From: Planctomyces sp.
GTDB taxonomy: Bacteria > Planctomycetota > Planctomycetia > Planctomycetales > Planctomycetaceae
Length of the DNA stretch: 43,413 nucleotides
Direction of reading: 5' to 3'
NCBI GenBank assembly: GCA_019636235.1
Contig: JAHBXW010000029.1
Location: 1-43,413, forward strand
Translations under genes and position numbers: made by a program
Shown: positions 8,295-17,241 of the stretch, piece after piece
Layout: the number at the start of each line of letters is the position of its first letter
Numbering within the stretch: position 1 is the stretch's first letter
The notes under the pieces: model-generated
Told to the model about the DNA's origin: nothing
The model's input: the letters and a program-made list of their open reading frames with translations, nothing else
The model's database searches: none

Positions 8295-8310
8295 CGGCAT
8301 ACCGATTGCT
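8295..8310 (+). promoter_or_regulatory. Sigma-54-like -24/-12 promoter for narK
   Basis: The sequence CGGCATACCGATTGCT has GG (8296-8297) and GC (8308-8309) separated by exactly 10 bases. It resembles the consensus TGGCAC-N5-TTGCW, with TTGCT conserved at -12. Transcription would begin near 8321, about 70 bases before the narK ATG. A sigma-54-dependent regulator is encoded at 19903-21330. Confidence 0.4.
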
Positions 8311-8391
8311 CCGCGGCGGATCACGATGAAGCATCGGATGCGCTCCCGGTGTGGAATTGATTCCAAAATCCATACGCGCCGGGGCATCTTC

Positions 8392-9762
8392 ATGCAGGTT
8401 GACGGCAAGGCTGCGCGCATCGTCCTGACGGACTTTCGAACGCCCCAGATGCGGGCGTTTCATCTGTCGTGGTTCGCGTTCTTTCTGTGCTTCTTCGCGT
8501 GGTTCGGGACCGCGCCGCTGATGAAGGTCATCCGCGAGGAGCTGTCGCTGACGAAGGACCAGGTGGGCTGGTGCATCATCGGTTCGGTGGCGATCACGAT
8601 TCTGGCGCGGCTGTTCATCGGCTGGCTGTGCGATCGGATCGGTCCGCGACTGGCGTATACGGGCCTGTTGCTGGTGGGATCGCTGCCCGTGATGGGGATC
8701 GGGCTGGCGCAGTCGTTCGAGACGTTCCTGCTGTTCCGGGTGCTGATCGGGGTCATCGGTGCGTCGTTCGTGATCACGCAGTACCACACTTCGGTGATGT
8801 TCGCGCCGAACTGTGTGGGCACCGCGAACGCGACAACTGCGGGGTGGGGCAATCTGGGCGGCGGTGTGACTCAACTGGCGATGCCGGCGGTGTTCGCGTT
8901 CTTTGTGGGGACGCTGGGGTTCAGCGACGCGCTGGGCTGGCGGCTGTCGATGTTCGTGGCCGGGGCGGTGTGCGCGGCGGCGGGGGTGGCGTACTACTTC
9001 TGCACGCAGGACACGCCGCACGGAAATTTCGCTGAACTGCGGGCCGCCGGCCGGATGCCGGAGAAGAAGGCGACGAACGGGACGTTTCTGGAGGCCTGCC
9101 GGGACTCCCGGGTGTGGGCGCTGTTCGTGATCTACGGGGCCTGCTTCGGCGTCGAGCTGACGATCAACAATGTCGCCGCGCTGTACTTCGTGGACTACTT
9201 CGAGCACTTCCGGACGATGGACAACGTCCAGGCGATGGGCGCGGCGGGGGCGATCGCCAGCCTGTTCGGGCTGATGAACATCTTCGCCCGGACGCTGGGA
9301 GGCTGGTTCGGGGACAAGGCCGGTCTGCGATGGGGTCTGGGGGGCCGGGTGAAGTGGCTGTTCGCCGCGGTGTTCCTCGAAGGTCTGGCGCTGATGCTGT
9401 TCTCGCAGATGGGGACGCTGCTGACGGCTATTCCGACGCTGATCCTGTTCAGCCTGTTTGTGCAGATGTCGGAGGGGGCGACATTTTCGGTGGTGCCGTT
9501 CATCAACCGGCGGGCGCTGGGATCGGTGGCCGGCATCGTGGGGGCGGGCGGGAACGCGGGAGCGGTCGCCGCGGGCTTCCTGTTCAAGACGGAAGGGCTG
9601 TCCTGGCCGACGGCGCTGTTCGTGCTGGGGGCGGCGGTGACGGCCTCGTCGTTCTCCGCGTTCGCGGTGCGGTTCAGCCCCGAAACCGAAATGGAAACGA
9701 CGCCCCTTCCGGCGCCCGAGACGGAACTGCTGGGAACGGAACTGGCGGGGCAGCCCGCCTGA
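8392..9762 (+). CDS. narK: Nitrate/nitrite transporter, NarK (NNP) family of MFS
   Basis: The 456-residue inner-membrane protein should import nitrate and/or exchange nitrite. It has about 12 hydrophobic segments. It carries the NNP-family nitrate signatures: GWGNLGGGVTQ in the first half (near helix 5) and GIVGAGGNAGAVAAGF in the second half (near helix 11). The first helix begins after FRTPQMRAFHLSWFAFFLCF, the usual NarK N-terminus, which is why I prefer ATG 8392 to the in-frame ATG 8326. The gene heads the nitrate operon, 93 bases before the nitrite reductase gene. Candidate sigma-54 and attenuation signals lie upstream. Confidence 0.93.
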   Translation: MQVDGKAARIVLTDFRTPQMRAFHLSWFAFFLCFFAWFGTAPLMKVIREELSLTKDQVGWCIIGSVAITILARLFIGWLCDRIGPRLAYTGLLLVGSLPVMGIGLAQSFETFLLFRVLIGVIGASFVITQYHTSVMFAPNCVGTANATTAGWGNLGGGVTQLAMPAVFAFFVGTLGFSDALGWRLSMFVAGAVCAAAGVAYYFCTQDTPHGNFAELRAAGRMPEKKATNGTFLEACRDSRVWALFVIYGACFGVELTINNVAALYFVDYFEHFRTMDNVQAMGAAGAIASLFGLMNIFARTLGGWFGDKAGLRWGLGGRVKWLFAAVFLEGLALMLFSQMGTLLTAIPTLILFSLFVQMSEGATFSVVPFINRRALGSVAGIVGAGGNAGAVAAGFLFKTEGLSWPTALFVLGAAVTASSFSAFAVRFSPETEMETTPLPAPETELLGTELAGQPA

Positions 9763-9855
9763 GGACTCGCCCGGACGGCGCGGCCCCAGCGGCCCAGCCG
9801 GTTCGGACGAGCGGGATCGAGCGCACGCGATCTTCAACAGAATGAGACGGCAGCG

Positions 9856-12747
9856 ATGGCAAACCCGGTGGAAGTCTGGAAGGCGGAGAAACACGGGCTC
9901 GACGCCTGGGAGGACATCGAACGGCACGCCTCCGCCCGCACGCCGATGTCCGACATCGACGCCGCCGATCTGGAGCGGATGAAGTGGCACGGGTTCTTCT
10001 ATCGCAAGCGCGACGAACCCGGCCGGTACATGAACCGCATCCGCGTGACGGCCAACGAACTGTCGGCCGAGCAGGCTCGCGAGATCGCGTACCTCGCGTA
10101 CGAGTACGGGCACGGCATCATCGACGTGACGACCCGCGCCAACCTGCAGGTCCAGGGGCTGGAGATCTCCGATGTCCCGAAGTTCCGCGAGCGGCTGGAG
10201 CGCGTCGGCCTGACGTCCAAGCAGACCGGGCACGACAACATCCGCAACGTGTTCGGCCATCCGTTCAGCGGGCTGCTGCCGGACGAGCTCATCGACACCC
10301 GCGCGTTGTGCCATGAGGTCACCGCGCTGTTCATCGACAACCGCGAGTATTCCGACCTGCCCCGCAAGCTCAACATCTGCTTCAACGGAACGGAGCACCA
10401 TCCGGCGCACTTCTGGACGCAGGATGTGAGCTTCCTGGCCACGGAGGTCGACGGCGAGGCGCTGTTCCATCTGCTGCTGGCCGGGACGCAGGGTCAGAAT
10501 CCGCATCTGGCGTGGCATGTGCCGGTGCTCGTCGCGCCGGAGCAGGTTGTGGACGTGACGCGGGCGATCCTGGACCTGTTTCGGGCGCAGGGTTCGCGAG
10601 AGAAGCGAAACGCCGCGCGGCTGCGGTTTCTGCTCGAGGAGATCGGCGTGCCGGGCGTCCTGGACTGGCTGGAGCGGACGCTTCCGTTCCGTCTGCGTCC
10701 CTGCGTGGCGGAACCGGCGCCGGCCTCCAGCGAGGACGAGTTGATCGGCTGGTTCCGCCAGAAGGCTCCCCGGCTGTGGACGATGGGGCTGTCCGTGCCG
10801 CTGGGACGCCTGACGCATCATCAGCTGGAGGGCCTGGCGCTGCTCAGCCGCAAATGGGGCGATGGCCAGCTGCGGACAACGCAGGAACAGGGCATCGCGA
10901 TCGCGAACATTCCAACGGGCTTCAAGGACGCCGCCGCGACGGCCGCCGCCGCCCTGGGCCTCAGCATTCATGCCGACCCGCTCGAACGGAACACCGTCGC
11001 CTGCACGGGCAGCCAGTTCTGCAATATCGCTGTCACGGAAACCAAGGGTCACATGTTTCAGCTCATCGAGCGCCTGCGGCGGAAGGCGCTCAAGCTGCAT
11101 GGCATCCGGATTCACATGAGCGGCTGCCCGTCGAGCTGCGCCCAGCACTTCACGGCGGACATCGGCCTGAAGGGGGTGCGGGTGCGGCGGCTGCTGGGAA
11201 CGCGGGAGGGCTTCGACGTGTTCCTGGGCGGGGGCGTGGCGGGCCAGGTGCACATGGGCCTGCCCTACAAGATCGGCGTGGACGTCGATCAGTTGCCGAA
11301 CCTCGTCGAGGAGGTCGTCTCCGAATACTACCTGCGACACAAATCCGGGCAGACGTTCAGCGCCTACTGGCGCGAAAAGCTGCAGGCGCGCGACGCCGAC
11401 AAGGTCGGGGATGCGGATTACCAGTTGCCCACGTGGCTGTGCGAGAAGTGCGAGCATCGGCATGTCGGCGAGGACCCGCCTGTGTTCTGTCCGAGCTGCG
11501 CCGGACTGCGACGGCATTTCGCGCGACTGGAGGACGGCGTTGAGCCAGCGTCGGCGGCCAGCGCCTTGGAAGCGGCAACTTCCACTGCATCGGCCCCTGC
11601 GGCGCGATCCGACGGCTTCGTCTTCGCCGCCGCGGAATCGGCGCTGCAGGACAGTTCGGGTCTCGAGGTCGAGGTCGGCGGCCGGGGCTACGCGCTGTTC
11701 CGCGTCGACGGCCGGGTCCGCTGCATCGACGCCGCGTGCCCGCACGAAGGGGCGTCGTTGGCGCAGGGGGAGTTCAAGGACGGCGTGGTGACGTGCCCCT
11801 GGCACGGCTGGACGTTCAACGCCTGCTCGGGGTGCAGCCTGGAACCCGCGGGGAACGACGTCCGAAGCTACGAGACGCTTGTCGAAGGCGGCTCGATCTA
11901 CATTCGCCCCCCGGGCGTCCCTTCGGGATCTGGCGTGGCGCCCGCCGTGGCGATCGCATCAGCGGCCGCCGCGCCCGCTACCCCGGCGAAGCCCGCCCGT
12001 CGTTCGGTTCCCAGGATCGCTGACCTCAAGGTGCTGGAAATCGTCCAGGAAACGCCGGACGTGAAAACGTTCCGCCTCGACAACCGGGACGCCGGCATCC
12101 CGTTGGACTTTGCCGGGCAGTTCGCGAAGGTCTGCATCAACGTCGACGGCGAGGAACTCTGGCGGAGCTTCACGATCAGCTCGCCGCCGACCCGCCGCGA
12201 CACGATTGACCTGACGATCAAACGGAACCCGGCCGGCCGGGTTTCGAACCATCTGTTCGACTGCGTTGAAGCGGGGGGAATGCTGCGGATCAAAGGCGCG
12301 CAGGGCGGGTTCTTCTTCGATCCGGCCAGGCACGTCGAGCCGCTGGGGCTGGTGTCCGCGGGGAGCGGCATCACGCCCATGATGAGCATCGTCCGCAGCC
12401 TGATCGATTCCGGAATCGAGCGACCGTGCTGGTTCCTGCATGGAGCGCGGACGCCGGCCGACATCATCTTCCATGACGAATGCCGACGGCTGGCGGAGCA
12501 GCATCCCAGGTTCCATTACGTGGTGACGCTGTCGCAGCCGGGCGACGACTGGCCGGGGCCCGTCGGGCGGCTGGAGCTGCAGCACGTCATCGAGGCGACG
12601 CCATCTCCCGCAGCGGCGCGCTGGTTCCTGTGCGGTCCGAACGACTTCATGGAGAACCTGTCGCGCGGGCTGCGCGATCTGGGCGCGCCGGAGAGCCGGA
12701 TTCACACGGAGCAGTTCCATGCGTCGCCGCGGCCGGTCGGCGTTTGA
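9856..12747 (+). CDS. nirA: Siroheme nitrite reductase fused to zinc-ribbon/rubredoxin-like, Rieske and FAD/NAD(P) reductase modules
   Basis: This 963-residue protein should reduce nitrite to ammonium. Residues about 1-510 are a NirA-type nitrite/sulfite reductase with the [4Fe-4S]-siroheme cysteines C383-x5-C389 and C424-x3-C428. C529-x2-C532 and C545-x2-C548 form a rubredoxin-like or zinc-ribbon knuckle. A Rieske domain follows, with C628-x-H630 and C647-x2-H650. An Ala/Pro-rich linker (about 690-715) leads to a ferredoxin-reductase-like module (about 718-960) with the flavin motif RSFTISSPP (770-778), GSGITP (836-841) and CGPNDFM (926-932). No C-terminal plant-type ferredoxin is present. 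I infer electron flow from NAD(P)H through FAD and the metal centres to siroheme. NirBD achieves this with a different domain order. The next gene begins 8 bases downstream. Confidence 0.9.
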   Translation: MANPVEVWKAEKHGLDAWEDIERHASARTPMSDIDAADLERMKWHGFFYRKRDEPGRYMNRIRVTANELSAEQAREIAYLAYEYGHGIIDVTTRANLQVQGLEISDVPKFRERLERVGLTSKQTGHDNIRNVFGHPFSGLLPDELIDTRALCHEVTALFIDNREYSDLPRKLNICFNGTEHHPAHFWTQDVSFLATEVDGEALFHLLLAGTQGQNPHLAWHVPVLVAPEQVVDVTRAILDLFRAQGSREKRNAARLRFLLEEIGVPGVLDWLERTLPFRLRPCVAEPAPASSEDELIGWFRQKAPRLWTMGLSVPLGRLTHHQLEGLALLSRKWGDGQLRTTQEQGIAIANIPTGFKDAAATAAAALGLSIHADPLERNTVACTGSQFCNIAVTETKGHMFQLIERLRRKALKLHGIRIHMSGCPSSCAQHFTADIGLKGVRVRRLLGTREGFDVFLGGGVAGQVHMGLPYKIGVDVDQLPNLVEEVVSEYYLRHKSGQTFSAYWREKLQARDADKVGDADYQLPTWLCEKCEHRHVGEDPPVFCPSCAGLRRHFARLEDGVEPASAASALEAATSTASAPAARSDGFVFAAAESALQDSSGLEVEVGGRGYALFRVDGRVRCIDAACPHEGASLAQGEFKDGVVTCPWHGWTFNACSGCSLEPAGNDVRSYETLVEGGSIYIRPPGVPSGSGVAPAVAIASAAAAPATPAKPARRSVPRIADLKVLEIVQETPDVKTFRLDNRDAGIPLDFAGQFAKVCINVDGEELWRSFTISSPPTRRDTIDLTIKRNPAGRVSNHLFDCVEAGGMLRIKGAQGGFFFDPARHVEPLGLVSAGSGITPMMSIVRSLIDSGIERPCWFLHGARTPADIIFHDECRRLAEQHPRFHYVVTLSQPGDDWPGPVGRLELQHVIEATPSPAAARWFLCGPNDFMENLSRGLRDLGAPESRIHTEQFHASPRPVGV

Positions 12748-12755
12748 GGTCGCCG

Positions 12756-14483
12756 ATGCCCGCACTTCACGAACAGTCGGCCGAAGGGCGCAGCCGGGGA
12801 ACGGGCCTCGAACTGCCGATCCTGTCGTCGCCGCCTCGCGGACAGGACCTGCTCTCGCGGCTGCTGGACGATCAGCAGCGGCTGACGGCGGTCGAGGAGT
12901 TCTCGCGCGACCATGACCGCGGCGGGCTTCCGGCGCAGGCGAAGTTCTACTCGCGGCTGCTGCCCGCCACGCCTCCCGGTCCGGGTCAGCAGTACGCGTT
13001 CGACGTCGATCTCGACCGCTGCTCGGGGTGCAAGGCCTGCGTCACGGCCTGCCACACGCTGAACGGCCTCGACGAAGAGGAGACCTGGCGGGACGTCGGA
13101 TTGCTGATCGGCGGGACGAGCGCGCAGCCGGTGCTGCAGCATGTCACCACGGCCTGCCATCACTGCCTGGAGCCGGCCTGCATGGCGGGCTGCCCGGTGG
13201 ACGCCTATGAGAAGGACCCGGTGACGGGCATTGTCCGACACCTCGACGATCAGTGCTTCGGATGCCAGTACTGCACGCTGGCCTGCCCTTACGACGTTCC
13301 GAAGTATCACGCCGGAAAGGGCATCGTCCGGAAGTGCGACTTGTGTTCGAACCGGCTCGCGGTGGGAGAGGCGCCCGCCTGCGTGCAGGCCTGCCCGCAT
13401 GAGGCGATCTCGATTCAGCTCGTCGACACGCGTCAGGTTCGCGAGGACGCGGAGGCGAACGTGTTCCTGCCCGCGGCCCCCGAGCCGCACATCACGCTGC
13501 CGACGACGACCTACCGCACCCGCCGCGTCTTCCCCCGCAATCTGCTGCCCGCCGATTACCACTCGACGAGTCCGCAGCATCCGCACTGGCCGCTGATTGT
13601 GATGCTGGTGCTGACGCAACTGTCGGTGGGGGCGTTCTGGATCAACCTGTTGCTGGAGACGGTGCTGACGCCCGCGGCGGCGGCGGAACTGCGGCCGATT
13701 CAGGCGACATCGGCGCTGGCGTTTGGCCTTTTGGCGCTCTCGGCCAGCCTGCTGCATCTGGGGCGGCCGCAATATGCGTTCCGCGCGGTGATTGGACTGC
13801 GGCACTCCTGGTTGAGCCGCGAGATCGTCGCGTTCGGGCTGTTCGCCGGCGCGGCCGTGTTGTACGCGGCCAGCAGTTGGCTGACGGGCGTGCCGCCGGC
13901 CGCGACGCGCGTCCTGAGCTGGAGCGTGGCCCTGTTCGGGCTGCTGGGCGTGTTCTGCTCAGTGATGATTTACGTCTTCACGCGCCGGGAGTTCTGGAGT
14001 CTGAATTCGACGGCGGCGCGATTCGGCCTGTCGACGTTGCTGCTGGGCGGAGCGACGACGTGGGCGGCGCTGCTCGTGGCGCAGCGCGTCTCCGGCGGCC
14101 CCCAGGCCGCGGCGCTCGTTCAGGACTGCGGGTTCTGGCTGAGCCGCGGCATCCTGGTTGTGGGGGCGGCGAAACTGCTGTTCGAGCTGTCGCTGCTGCG
14201 GCATCTGGCGGATCGCCGGACGACGAGTCTGAAACGCTCCGCGATGCTGATGCTTGGCCCGCTGTCGAATGTGACGCTGGCGCGGTTCGCCGCGGGCGTG
14301 CTGGGGGGCGTGATGATGCCGCTGCTGCTGCTGTCGTCGCAGGCGGATGCGTTCGCGAGGTCGTCGGTGCTGATTCTCGTCGGCATGCAGTTCGCCGCAT
14401 GCCTGGTCGGCGAGCTCCTCGAGCGTTACCTGTTTTTCGCGGCCGCGTCGGCGCCGCGGATGCCGGGAGGGTTGCGATCATGA
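12756..14483 (+). CDS. Four-cluster Fe-S protein fused to a DmsC-like membrane anchor
   Basis: The 575-residue protein joins two subunits normally encoded separately. Residues about 80-250 are a DmsB-like ferredoxin with four [4Fe-4S] motifs: C89-x2-C92-x2-C95-x3-C99, a group starting at C137 with C142 and C146, C167-x2-C170-x2-C173-x3-C177, and a last group in KCDLCSNR and [10 protein letters not shown]. Residues about 277-565 hold about eight hydrophobic helices resembling DmsC, the quinol-oxidising anchor of DMSO reductase. It should pass electrons from the quinone pool to the molybdoenzyme encoded next. ATG 12756 lies 8 bases after the preceding stop with AGGT before it; the frame is open further upstream but lies inside the nitrite reductase gene. 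The stop overlaps the next ATG as ATGA. Confidence 0.88.
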   Translation: MPALHEQSAEGRSRGTGLELPILSSPPRGQDLLSRLLDDQQRLTAVEEFSRDHDRGGLPAQAKFYSRLLPATPPGPGQQYAFDVDLDRCSGCKACVTACHTLNGLDEEETWRDVGLLIGGTSAQPVLQHVTTACHHCLEPACMAGCPVDAYEKDPVTGIVRHLDDQCFGCQYCTLACPYDVPKYHAGKGIVRKCDLCSNRLAVGEAPACVQACPHEAISIQLVDTRQVREDAEANVFLPAAPEPHITLPTTTYRTRRVFPRNLLPADYHSTSPQHPHWPLIVMLVLTQLSVGAFWINLLLETVLTPAAAAELRPIQATSALAFGLLALSASLLHLGRPQYAFRAVIGLRHSWLSREIVAFGLFAGAAVLYAASSWLTGVPPAATRVLSWSVALFGLLGVFCSVMIYVFTRREFWSLNSTAARFGLSTLLLGGATTWAALLVAQRVSGGPQAAALVQDCGFWLSRGILVVGAAKLLFELSLLRHLADRRTTSLKRSAMLMLGPLSNVTLARFAAGVLGGVMMPLLLLSSQADAFARSSVLILVGMQFAACLVGELLERYLFFAAASAPRMPGGLRS

Positions 14484-16717
14484 CGCCGGACGTGGCTGCC
14501 TCCGCGGATGTCGTTCGCAGGAATCCCGGCGCGCTGCTGCATGCCCGCACCGGCCCCCTGACCCGGGAACTGCTGCTCGCCCCCGGCGGGTTCGGACTGG
14601 GACAGGTGCCGGAACGCGCGCTGCCGGACGCCACGACGAACATGGTCTGCGGCTACTGCTCGACCGGCTGCAGCCTGAAAGTTCATCTCCGGAACGGGGA
14701 GGCGTGCAGCCTGTCCCCCAACACCGATTACCCGGTGAACCTGGGGATGGCCTGCCCCAAGGGCTGGGAGGCCCTGGCCGTGCTCAATTCGGCCGAGCGG
14801 GCCACGCTGCCTCTTTTGAGGAACGCCTCGGGCGGCCTTGAACCCGTCGACTGGGAGACCGCCCTGCGGACGTTCGTCGACCGCTTCCAGGCGATCCAGG
14901 CCCGGCATGGGGCGCACAGCGTCGCCTTTCTCGGCACCGGACAGATGCCCACTGAAGAGCTGGCCTTCCTCGGTTCGCTTGCGAAATTCGGCATGGGCCT
15001 GCGGCATGGCGATGGCAACACGCGGCAGTGCATGGCGACGTCTGTCGTCGCCTACAAACAGGCCTTCGGCTTCGATGCGCCCCCGTACTCCTACGCCGAC
15101 TTCGAGGAATCGGACGTCATCGTGCTGATCGGCAGCAACCTCTGCCTGGCGCATCCGATCCTGTGGGAGCGCGTGCTGCGCAACCCGCATCAGCCGCAGA
15201 TCATCGTCGTCGATCCGCGGACGACCGAGACGGCGATGAACGCGACGCAGCACCTGCCGCTGGCGCCGAAGTCCGACCAGGCGCTGCTGTACGGCGTCGC
15301 CCGGCTGCTGATCGAGCGGGGCTGGATCGACCGCGCCTACATCGACGCGCACGCGGAGGGCTTTGACCAGTTCGCGGAGTTCGTGCAGCCCTACACGCTG
15401 GAGGAGGTCGCTGCGCGGACCGGGCTGCCCGCCGAGCGGATCGAGCGCATGGCCGAGACGATCCATGCCGGACGTCGCGTCTCATTCTGGTGGACGATGG
15501 GCGTCAACCAGAGCTACCAGGGAGTCCGCACCGCGCAGGCCATCATCAACCTGGCGCTGATGACAGGCAACATGGGGCGCCCCGGGACGGGCGCCAACTC
15601 GATCACGGGCCAGTGCAACGCAATGGGCTCGCGGCTGTTCAGCAACACGACGAACCTGCTGGGCGGCCATGACTTCACGAGTGCCCAGCATCGGGAGAAG
15701 GTCGCCGGCATTCTGGGGATTCCGGCCGAGCGGATTCCCGCCGAGAACAGCTGGGCCTATCACGAGATCATGGAGGGCATCCTCGCAGGCAAGATCCGCG
15801 GGCTGTGGGTCGTCTGCACGAACCCCGCGCATTCCTGGATCAATCAGGGCCTGGCGCGAGACATCCTGGATCGGCTCGATTTTCTCGTCGTGCAGGACAT
15901 GTACCGGACGACCGAAACGGCGCAGCGGGCGCACCTCGTCCTGCCCGCCGCGGGCTGGGGCGAGAAGGACGGCACGTTCATCAATTCGGAGCGTCGAATC
16001 GGCGTTGTGAAGCGCGTTGCGCGGGCTCCCGGGCAGGCGCTGGCGGACTTCAGCATCTTCCGTCTCATCGCCGACGCCTGGGGCTGCGGCGAATTGTTTC
16101 GCGATTGGGACTCGCCGGAGTCGGTGTTCCGGATTCTGCAGCGGTGCAGCGCCGGACAGCCCTGCGACATCACCGGCATCGAAGGCTATCGGGCGCTCGA
16201 CGAGGCTGGCGGCATCCAATGGCCCTATCCGTCGGAGAGCGCGGACCCCGCCCCCGAGCGACGATTGTTCGCGGACGGGCGGTACTTCACGCCCAGCGGC
16301 CGCGCGAAGTTCCTGTTCGAGTCGCCCCGACCGCTCAGCGAACCGCCGTCGAAGCGGTTCCCGCTGATCCTGCTGACCGGCCGGGGGTCGGCGTCGCAGT
16401 GGCATACGCAGACGCGGACCCGGCAATCGGCCGTGCTGCGGAAGCTGTATCCCAACCTCCAGTACCTGGAGATCAACCCGGCTGACGCGCGGTCGCTGGG
16501 CGTGCGGCAGGGCGCCTGGGTGCGCGTGGAGTCGCAGCGCGGCCGGATTCGGGCCTGCGCATTCGTGACGCCGACGGTGCAACCCGGTCAGGTGTTCGTG
16601 CCCATGCACGAGGAATCGACGAACGTGCTGACCGATGCGGTGTTCGACCCCTACTCCCGTCAGCCGTCGTACAAGGCCTGCGCGGTGCGGGTCGTTCCAG
16701 AGACGTCGGTCCAGTAG
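14480..16717 (+). CDS. nasA: Molybdopterin nitrate reductase, assimilatory type, catalytic subunit
   Basis: This 745-residue molybdopterin-guanine-dinucleotide enzyme should reduce nitrate to nitrite. An N-terminal [4Fe-4S] site is C57-x2-C60-x3-C64-x27-C92. The motif RQCMATSV supplies C184 as the molybdenum ligand, as in NapA/NarB/NasA enzymes. The C-terminal domain has [18 protein letters not shown] and the dinucleotide-binding end. There is no twin-arginine signal before the Fe-S domain, so it should be cytoplasmic. It also lacks the extra C-terminal [2Fe-2S] domain of some NasA proteins; the length is close to cyanobacterial NarB. ATG 14480 overlaps the stop of the membrane-anchor gene (ATGA), implying translational coupling and a physical complex. 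Formate dehydrogenase is a less likely alternative given the nitrate-operon context. Confidence 0.9.
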   Translation: MTPDVAASADVVRRNPGALLHARTGPLTRELLLAPGGFGLGQVPERALPDATTNMVCGYCSTGCSLKVHLRNGEACSLSPNTDYPVNLGMACPKGWEALAVLNSAERATLPLLRNASGGLEPVDWETALRTFVDRFQAIQARHGAHSVAFLGTGQMPTEELAFLGSLAKFGMGLRHGDGNTRQCMATSVVAYKQAFGFDAPPYSYADFEESDVIVLIGSNLCLAHPILWERVLRNPHQPQIIVVDPRTTETAMNATQHLPLAPKSDQALLYGVARLLIERGWIDRAYIDAHAEGFDQFAEFVQPYTLEEVAARTGLPAERIERMAETIHAGRRVSFWWTMGVNQSYQGVRTAQAIINLALMTGNMGRPGTGANSITGQCNAMGSRLFSNTTNLLGGHDFTSAQHREKVAGILGIPAERIPAENSWAYHEIMEGILAGKIRGLWVVCTNPAHSWINQGLARDILDRLDFLVVQDMYRTTETAQRAHLVLPAAGWGEKDGTFINSERRIGVVKRVARAPGQALADFSIFRLIADAWGCGELFRDWDSPESVFRILQRCSAGQPCDITGIEGYRALDEAGGIQWPYPSESADPAPERRLFADGRYFTPSGRAKFLFESPRPLSEPPSKRFPLILLTGRGSASQWHTQTRTRQSAVLRKLYPNLQYLEINPADARSLGVRQGAWVRVESQRGRIRACAFVTPTVQPGQVFVPMHEESTNVLTDAVFDPYSRQPSYKACAVRVVPETSVQ

Positions 16718-16768
16718 GCGGCCGTGGCCTGCGGCGGCTTGACCGCGGCGCCCCGAACCGGGAATCCT

Positions 16769-16784
16769 GTCGGCGACAGCCGAC
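16769..16784 (+). other. Short hairpin between the nitrate reductase and VOC genes
   Basis: GTCGGC-gaca-GCCGAC is a perfect 6-bp stem with a 4-base loop, 23 bases before the VOC start codon. There is no T-run, so it is more likely a processing or stability element than a terminator. Confidence 0.25.
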
Positions 16785-16806
16785 TCCCGATCGCAAGCCC
16801 GTCGCC

Positions 16807-17226
16807 ATGTCGCACCCTGCACCGCTCACGACGCTCGTCGAAACGTCCCTGTATGGCGACGATCTCGTCGCGCTGGAAGCGTTCTACCACGGCGTGCTGG
16901 GGTTGCCGGTCGTCGCGCGAGATCCGGAGCGGCATCTGTTTCTGCAGGTCGGCCCGGGGCAGATGTTGTTGCTGTTCCGAGCCGACACGACACTGCAGCC
17001 CGGAGATTTTCCCAGGCACGGCACGCGCGGGCCGGGACATGCGGCGTTCGGCATTGCCGCCGATCAGCGGGAGAATTGGCGGGCGCAGCTCCTGCAGTCG
17101 GGCATCGCGATCGAAGCCGAACTCGACTGGCCCCGGGGCGGAAAGTCGATCTATTTCCGCGACCCCGCGGGCAACTCGATCGAGCTGATCACGCCCGGCG
17201 TCTGGGGGCTGCCGGACGGCTGGTGA
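16807..17226 (+). CDS. VOC (glyoxalase/bleomycin-resistance) family protein
   Basis: The 139-residue single-domain protein has the paired beta-alpha-beta-beta-beta modules of the vicinal-oxygen-chelate fold. The first half contains ALEAFYHGVLGLPVVARD and the second half YFRDPAGNSIELITPGVW. Likely metal-ligand positions are in GHAAF (His) and NSIELI (Glu). The substrate cannot be deduced. Family members include glyoxalases, dioxygenases and antibiotic-binding proteins. It follows the nitrate reductase gene by 89 bases on the same strand and may be read through from the nitrate operon, but nothing ties it functionally to nitrate. The gene converges on a DUF1559 gene with a 15-base gap. Confidence 0.85.
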   Translation: MSHPAPLTTLVETSLYGDDLVALEAFYHGVLGLPVVARDPERHLFLQVGPGQMLLLFRADTTLQPGDFPRHGTRGPGHAAFGIAADQRENWRAQLLQSGIAIEAELDWPRGGKSIYFRDPAGNSIELITPGVWGLPDGW

Positions 17227-17241
17227 CGTACTGTCCGAAAG

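Larger units (their letters stand above)
8003..8391. other. Divergent regulatory region between ppx and narK
   Basis: These 389 bases separate two divergently transcribed genes and hold no convincing gene. Candidate elements, read on the plus strand, are an attenuator-like hairpin with a T6 run (8086-8123), a perfect 12-bp palindrome (8197-8208) and a sigma-54-like -24/-12 element (8295-8310). In-frame upstream ATG 8326 would lengthen NarK by 22 non-hydrophobic residues and is disfavoured. Confidence 0.6.

Noticed and set aside
8326-8391. Alternative narK start at ATG 8326
   Set aside because: It adds 22 basic residues not typical of NarK and would fall almost at the predicted sigma-54 transcription start.
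8029-11805. Open reading frame of 1258 codons on the minus strand across narK and the nitrite reductase gene
   Set aside because: It is arginine- and histidine-rich, has no recognisable domain, and lies antisense to two clearly conserved genes. Long antisense frames are expected at this GC content.
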